From the NCBI RefSeq assembly GCF_000189635.1, contig NW_002476399.1, forward strand, positions 248,001 through 312,000: 64,000 bases of DNA, given 5' to 3'. Each line of letters starts with the position of its first letter. Positions within the stretch are counted from its first letter, which is position 1. The DNA is from Tetrahymena thermophila SB210. Its lineage: Eukaryota; Ciliophora; Oligohymenophorea; Hymenostomatida; Tetrahymenidae. Below, piece after piece: positions 59,533 through 64,000 of the stretch. A model generated the notes under the pieces. That model was given only the letters and a program-made list of their open reading frames with translations, was not told the origin of the DNA and ran no database searches. The position numbers were made by a program, and so were the translations under genes.

Positions 59533-61763
59533 ATGAAAATAACATAATTAGATTTGTTTTCTTCGCAATTTTAGTTTAATGTAGGAAAGTAATATTAGAA
59601 AAGCGGTACATTCTAAGGGTTGATATTGTCATTTTCATCTGTAATCTTAGTTCTTTCTTATTTTATCTACTTACTTAGTCTGTATCTAAACAACTAAATT
59701 GATCCAAAATTTAGATTTCAAAGCTTTGTAGTTGATGAAAAAATTGAAGTACCTCTGAGTTAAGATCTAGTAGGGTTTGTGTTTAACTACAATGCCTCAA
59801 TGAGTATAGACAAATATCAAGAAGAAAAAAATAAAACATACTTAGTTTATTACGCCTATTTTTATTATCAAAATGGTACTTTTTCATAAAAATTTGACCT
59901 TGATGTTATAAAATGTACTGATCCTAAGCTTCAAGGGTATAATTGTGTAGATTTCTCCAAAATAAGTAACTATACGCTTGTTTTAGATAACAGTGCTAAT
60001 GTAATTTCATAATTATTTATTAACCTATATAGCTGTTTGGACATAGATCAAGTCAAAAAAACTGTCCCTTAAAATTGTGCTTCGCAGTAAGATATAGATG
60101 ATATAATAAATGGAAGTTAATCCTTATTTTATCTAAAAATGAAAGTATAATAATATAATACAACTTCAAAATAAATTTAGACAAATTATAGAAATATTTA
60201 TAATTTTTTACTTTCCAATTAATTTACAATTACTACTTTAAAAACTTAAAAATAAGAAACATAAGTAAATGAAGGATTAATATTTTAGACTAAATAAAAT
60301 TTCTAATCTCCCATTTAGTACGACCCAGTTAATTTAAGCTATGATAGATAGTTCTCATTGCAATAAGGATTAGGACCGTATAACTAAGTTTCTATCTACT
60401 TGGATGAAATTGTATAGCAATTCTAAATTTAGTATCCATCAATAACTGAAATATTTGCTCTTGTTAATAGTGTTGCTTCTATTGTCTTAGCTTCTAAATT
60501 TTTAGGACGGTATTATTCCTAAAGATAAATCTAACAAAACTTCTTCATGCTTTTTTTAAGAAGATTATTTTAAGAAAAAAACCAATAAATATTTGAACAT
60601 AATCAATAGGATACTCTGTAAAACAAATAAAAGCTTTAAAATTAAAATGTTAATGAGGAAGCGACTGATGATTTTTTAGAACAGCAAAATAAAATTGATT
60701 TGAAAATCCCTAACTTTGAAACAAAGTTTAGAGATTATGTAGAAAAAAGTCAAGTCAATAATTTTTAATAAGATAATTTAATAAATGAGTTAAAATTCAA
60801 AAACTAAGAAGATACTATTTAAGAGTAAAAAGGGGATGATACAATTTAAATTAGTCAATCATCACATTTTTCAAAAAGCCCCTAAAATTAATACGAATTT
60901 AAAAACTATCAAAATGATTCTAAAATTAGCATTTTTGATAAATAAATTCATAATTAAATTCAAACAAGTAAATTTTTTGATTTTTAGAGATAAGTTTTTC
61001 TTGATTAAAGAAGTTAAAGTTTGAGAAAATAAACAAATTTCAATATAAATGAGCTTGATAGTATAAACTTTACAAGTAGTGTAGAAAAAAAAGATAAAAT
61101 GAATAACTTTGTTTCTGAAATAGAAGCTAAAAAGAAACTTTCTTATTTTTAAAATTAAGGAAGTATAAAAATTAACATTTCTTAAAAATTAAAAGCAATT
61201 TATAGTAATTAAGTGAAGCAAACTATTCAAAATTTTATTTTTAAGCCAAGGTAAGTATAATTTTATTTTGGATAAACAAAATCAAATAATTTTTTAAAAA
61301 TAGATTATTGAATACAAAATAGTACCTTAATTCTAAGGGTATATATGTGAATTCCTTAGCAAAAATTGGAAAAGAAGTTAAAAAGAGTTTAGATATTTAT
61401 GAATTTTACAAAGACATCATTTTCTTAAAAAAAGCTATTACAATACTTCTCAGCAAAGATTAATTGGCAGCAATTTAGCTTGTTAATCTGACAGATAATT
61501 TTTTGAATTTAGACTTAAATAGTAAAGATTTTAAAACTGAATACAAAAGTAAATATTAAATTAAACAATTTATTTACTATTTTTAATATTTATTATTAGA
61601 TTCAAAAAGAAAACTAAATTACTTTGAAAAGTAATTTATAATTTTGCAATCAGATTAATTACAAGCTGAATATATTGAAAAATTTTTCAAAAGAAGATAG
61701 AAACTAGAATAAATAAATGAAGTAGATTAAAGAATCATTTCTTCCATCTTTAATAAATAGTGA
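59533..61763 (+). CDS. 2TM-family membrane protein, divergent copy 6 (708 aa)
   Basis: Exons are 59533-61250, 61304-61548 and 61600-61763, with introns of 53 and 58 nt and a spliced length of 709 codons. Exons 2 and 3 have the same lengths as in the copies at 2-38 kb although the sequence is clearly divergent. The start is MKITQLDLFSSQFQFNVGKQ. The membrane helix (LILSFSSVILVLSYFIYLL), the cysteine motifs (IKCTDPKLQGYNCVDFSKI, SCLDIDQVKK), the FETKFRDYVEK linker entry and the C-terminal FLKKAITILLSKDQLAAIQL block identify the family. It groups with the next gene, not with the western copies. Function unknown. Confidence 0.78.
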
Positions 61764-62626
61764 TTAAAAAACCTAATTTATTAATTAAAAATTAAATATT
61801 TTTATTTATTGCTTTTTTTTATATATTCAATACACATTATTTGAAATTTAGTAGTTTTCAATAGACATTTACTTTCTTTAATTTATTTATTATAATTCAA
61901 TATGTATAAATTCTTTTTCCATTTATTTAATTGAATTTAATAAACCTTATTCATTTTATAAAGCAAATATTTTTAAATGATATATCATTTATTAAGCATC
62001 TTTGTATGAAGGGATGAACAATTATTCGTTTTTATCTTCTTCTTTTGAAAATTTAGATCAATATTATTTTATTTTTGCTCAAAATTTATAAATATTTTGA
62101 TGATATACTAACTATTTTTCATTTAATTCATTAAAATATATCAAAAAATAAATTTTATAATAATACATAATCTTTATTATTTTTTAGAATTGCAAAGTGC
62201 TATATAATGCTATTAAAAATAAAATCTTTGAAATATTATTTACTTAATCCATTAACTGATAAAGATTTAACTGGTAATAAACACATAACTTTATAGAATT
62301 ATGCTAACTCATAATATAAAGTCATTTACATTTCTTTAATTTATGATTTTTTTTTTTTTTTTTGATTTTAGATTTATTTTTAAGTTTTAATAAAAAACTA
62401 CTGGCTTCATTTCATTTTTAAGAAAAATGAGTAATTTTGAGTAGTTTAATTTTTGTATTTTTGTAAAGTAGTATACCACAGTTTATCTCATCAAAATAAA
62501 CAATTTATTAATTTTGTTTATATTTACAAACTAAATAAATAATAACTTGAAAATTTTCAAAAAATAAGTTAAAAATCGATCTAAAGTAGAACAAAAGCAA
62601 GCATCACAAATTTTTCATTAATTGTT
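61764..62626. other. AT-rich spacer between 2TM copies 6 and 7
   Basis: No gene is seen. It includes a run of 17 T at about 62347. Just before the next start, AAAGTAGAACAAAAGCAAG resembles AAAGTAGAACCAAACC before copy 6 (59486), a possible shared promoter element of this subfamily. Confidence 0.45.
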
Positions 62627-64000
62627 ATGAAACTAACTTCATTTGATTTATTTTCTTCAGAGTTTTATTTTAACATAGGAGCATAAAAATAGAAAAATGG
62701 AACATTTTAAGGCTTGACTTTATCTTTACTATCTGTTATCATTATTATTTCATACTTTTCATATTTACTTAGCTTATATGTAAGTAATTAAATCGATCCA
62801 AAATTTAGATCCCAAAGTTTCATTATGAGTGATAGAATTGATGTATCTCTAAGCTAAGACCTTTTAGGATTCATGTTTAATATTAACTCATCTACAAATA
62901 TAGATTAATACCAATAAGAGTCAAATAAAACATATTTAGTTTATTATGCTTAGCTATACTATTAAAATGGTAATTTCTCTCAATACATTAATCTTGATGT
63001 AATTAAATGCACTGATCCTTAACTATAAGGATACAACTGTGTAGATTTTTCTAAAATAAGCAACTATTCTCTTGTCTTAGATAACTCAGTAGCACTATTT
63101 TCTCAAATACTTATCAATGTATATGGTTGCTTAGATGTAGATAGTTTTAAAACAACAATCCCAAATAATTGTGCATCACAAAAAGAAATTGATGATATTA
63201 TTAATGGAAACACATCTGGGCTTTTACTAAAAATGAAAGTGTAGTAATATAACACAACTTCTAAATAAATTTAGACTAATTACAGAAATATATTCAGCTT
63301 TTTATAGTCAAGTTAATTTATTATTACTACTTTAAAAACATAAAAACAAGAGACCTAAGTAAATGAAGGCTTGTTATTTTAGTCAAAGTAGACTTATAAT
63401 TCTCCCATTTAATATGAATAAATGAGCTAAAACTTTGACAGGTAGTTCTCACTGGAGCAAGGTCTTGGACCATACAACTAAGTTTCTATTTATCTAGATG
63501 AAATAGTACAACAGTTTTAAATTTAATATCCAACTTTCACTGAAATTTTAGCTCTTGTTAATAGTGTTGCTTTAGTTATTTTGGCTTCAAAATTTATAGG
63601 TAGATACTATTCATAAAAATAAATTGAACAGGATTTTTTTATGCTTCTCTTAAGAATTATTATTTTAAGATAAAAATTTATAGATTTTGAAGCAAAATTT
63701 TTTAATTGACTAAAATAATGAAATTTAACTTTCAAGTTAGTAAACAAATGAAGTTTTTTTAGATGAAATTTCTGAAAAATAGAATAAGTTAGATTTAAAT
63801 ATTCCTTGTTTTAATTCTAAATTTAGAGACTATGTAGAAAAAAACTAGATCACTCATAAGAAACATGAAATATTCCTATAAAAAGGAGATGATATATCTG
63901 TAATTAGTGAATCAACTCTAAGCTGTAAAAATACTAATTAGCATAGATCTAAAACTTTTTAAAACGAATCAAAAATTAGCATAATAGATAAGCTTTAGCA
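62627..64000 (+). CDS. 2TM-family membrane protein, copy 7 (partial, cut by window end)
   Basis: It is open for 458 codons to the window end without TGA. It begins MKLTSFDLFSSEFYFNIGAQ. The membrane helix (LTLSLLSVIIIISYFSYLL), cysteine motifs (IKCTDPQLQGYNCVDFSKI and YGCLDVDSFK), second hydrophobic stretch (ALVNSVALVILASKFIG) and RDYVEKN linker entry are present. Only exon 1, itself incomplete, lies in the window; exons 2 and 3 are expected beyond it. Its nearest relative is copy 6. Confidence 0.78.

Noticed and set aside
1-64000. Bacterial, organellar or viral origin suggested by the extreme AT content
   Set aside because: In-frame TAA/TAG, spliceosomal-type introns and phase-conserving exon structure point to a ciliate nucleus.
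1-64000. tRNA, rRNA, CRISPR arrays, telomere repeats and Tetrahymena-type chromosome-breakage sites
   Set aside because: None was seen by eye; direct repeats that exist are long gene-flank duplications, not spaced short repeats.

Overview
The window is ciliate nuclear DNA, most like Tetrahymena or a close oligohymenophorean relative. It is extremely AT-rich. With the standard code no reading frame exceeds about 76 codons. When TAA and TAG are read as glutamine and only TGA as stop, frames of 560 to almost 3,000 codons open. Introns are mostly short (45-90 nt), AT-rich, and bounded by GTAA...AG. I saw no telomere repeats, no Tetrahymena-type chromosome-breakage sequence and no tRNA or rRNA gene. 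I cannot tell macronuclear from micronuclear origin, although several decayed transposons are present.

Region 1 (1-38.9 kb) is a duplicated gene field of two families. On the minus strand are five intact, intronless paralogues of a secreted MACPF (membrane-attack-complex/perforin) protein (5.7-7.4, 15.5-17.2, 19.0-20.7, 25.4-27.1 and 28.4-30.1 kb). On the plus strand is a family of about 690-residue membrane proteins of unknown function, called here the 2TM family. Its intact members are at 2.1-4.2, 11.6-13.7, 21.9-24.1, 33.1-35.3 and 36.5-38.7 kb. Each has three exons, and exons 2 and 3 are exactly 245 and 164 nt in every copy. Many 2TM relics lie between them, repeatedly just upstream of the MACPF genes. 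The flanks show a history of segmental duplication: MACPF copies 1 and 5 form one clade, copies 2, 3 and 4 another, and the last two 2TM genes are a recent tandem pair.

Region 2 (39.2-49.1 kb) holds three proteins with an alpha-helical N-terminal part and a C-terminal R-S-E type ADP-ribosyltransferase fold. The first has two copies of the helical domain. The other two are nearly identical and arose by a recent duplication of several kb. Between those two lie a mariner-type element with matching terminal inverted repeats and a chimeric fragment that joins the 5' end of the downstream giant gene to an ADP-ribosyltransferase piece.

Region 3 (49.7-59.0 kb) is one giant gene of about 2,900 codons. 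It encodes a signal peptide, a cysteine-rich N-terminus, long beta-rich and parallel-beta-helix-like regions, a cysteine-rich module and about seven or eight membrane helices. Region 4 (59.5-64.0 kb) carries two more, divergent 2TM genes; the last runs off the window.

Taken together this looks like a fast-evolving cell-surface and effector locus: secreted pore-forming-fold proteins, ADP-ribosyltransferases, a giant adhesin- or receptor-like membrane protein and an expanding membrane-protein family. A functional link between the MACPF and 2TM families is suggested only by their repeated convergent neighbourhood.
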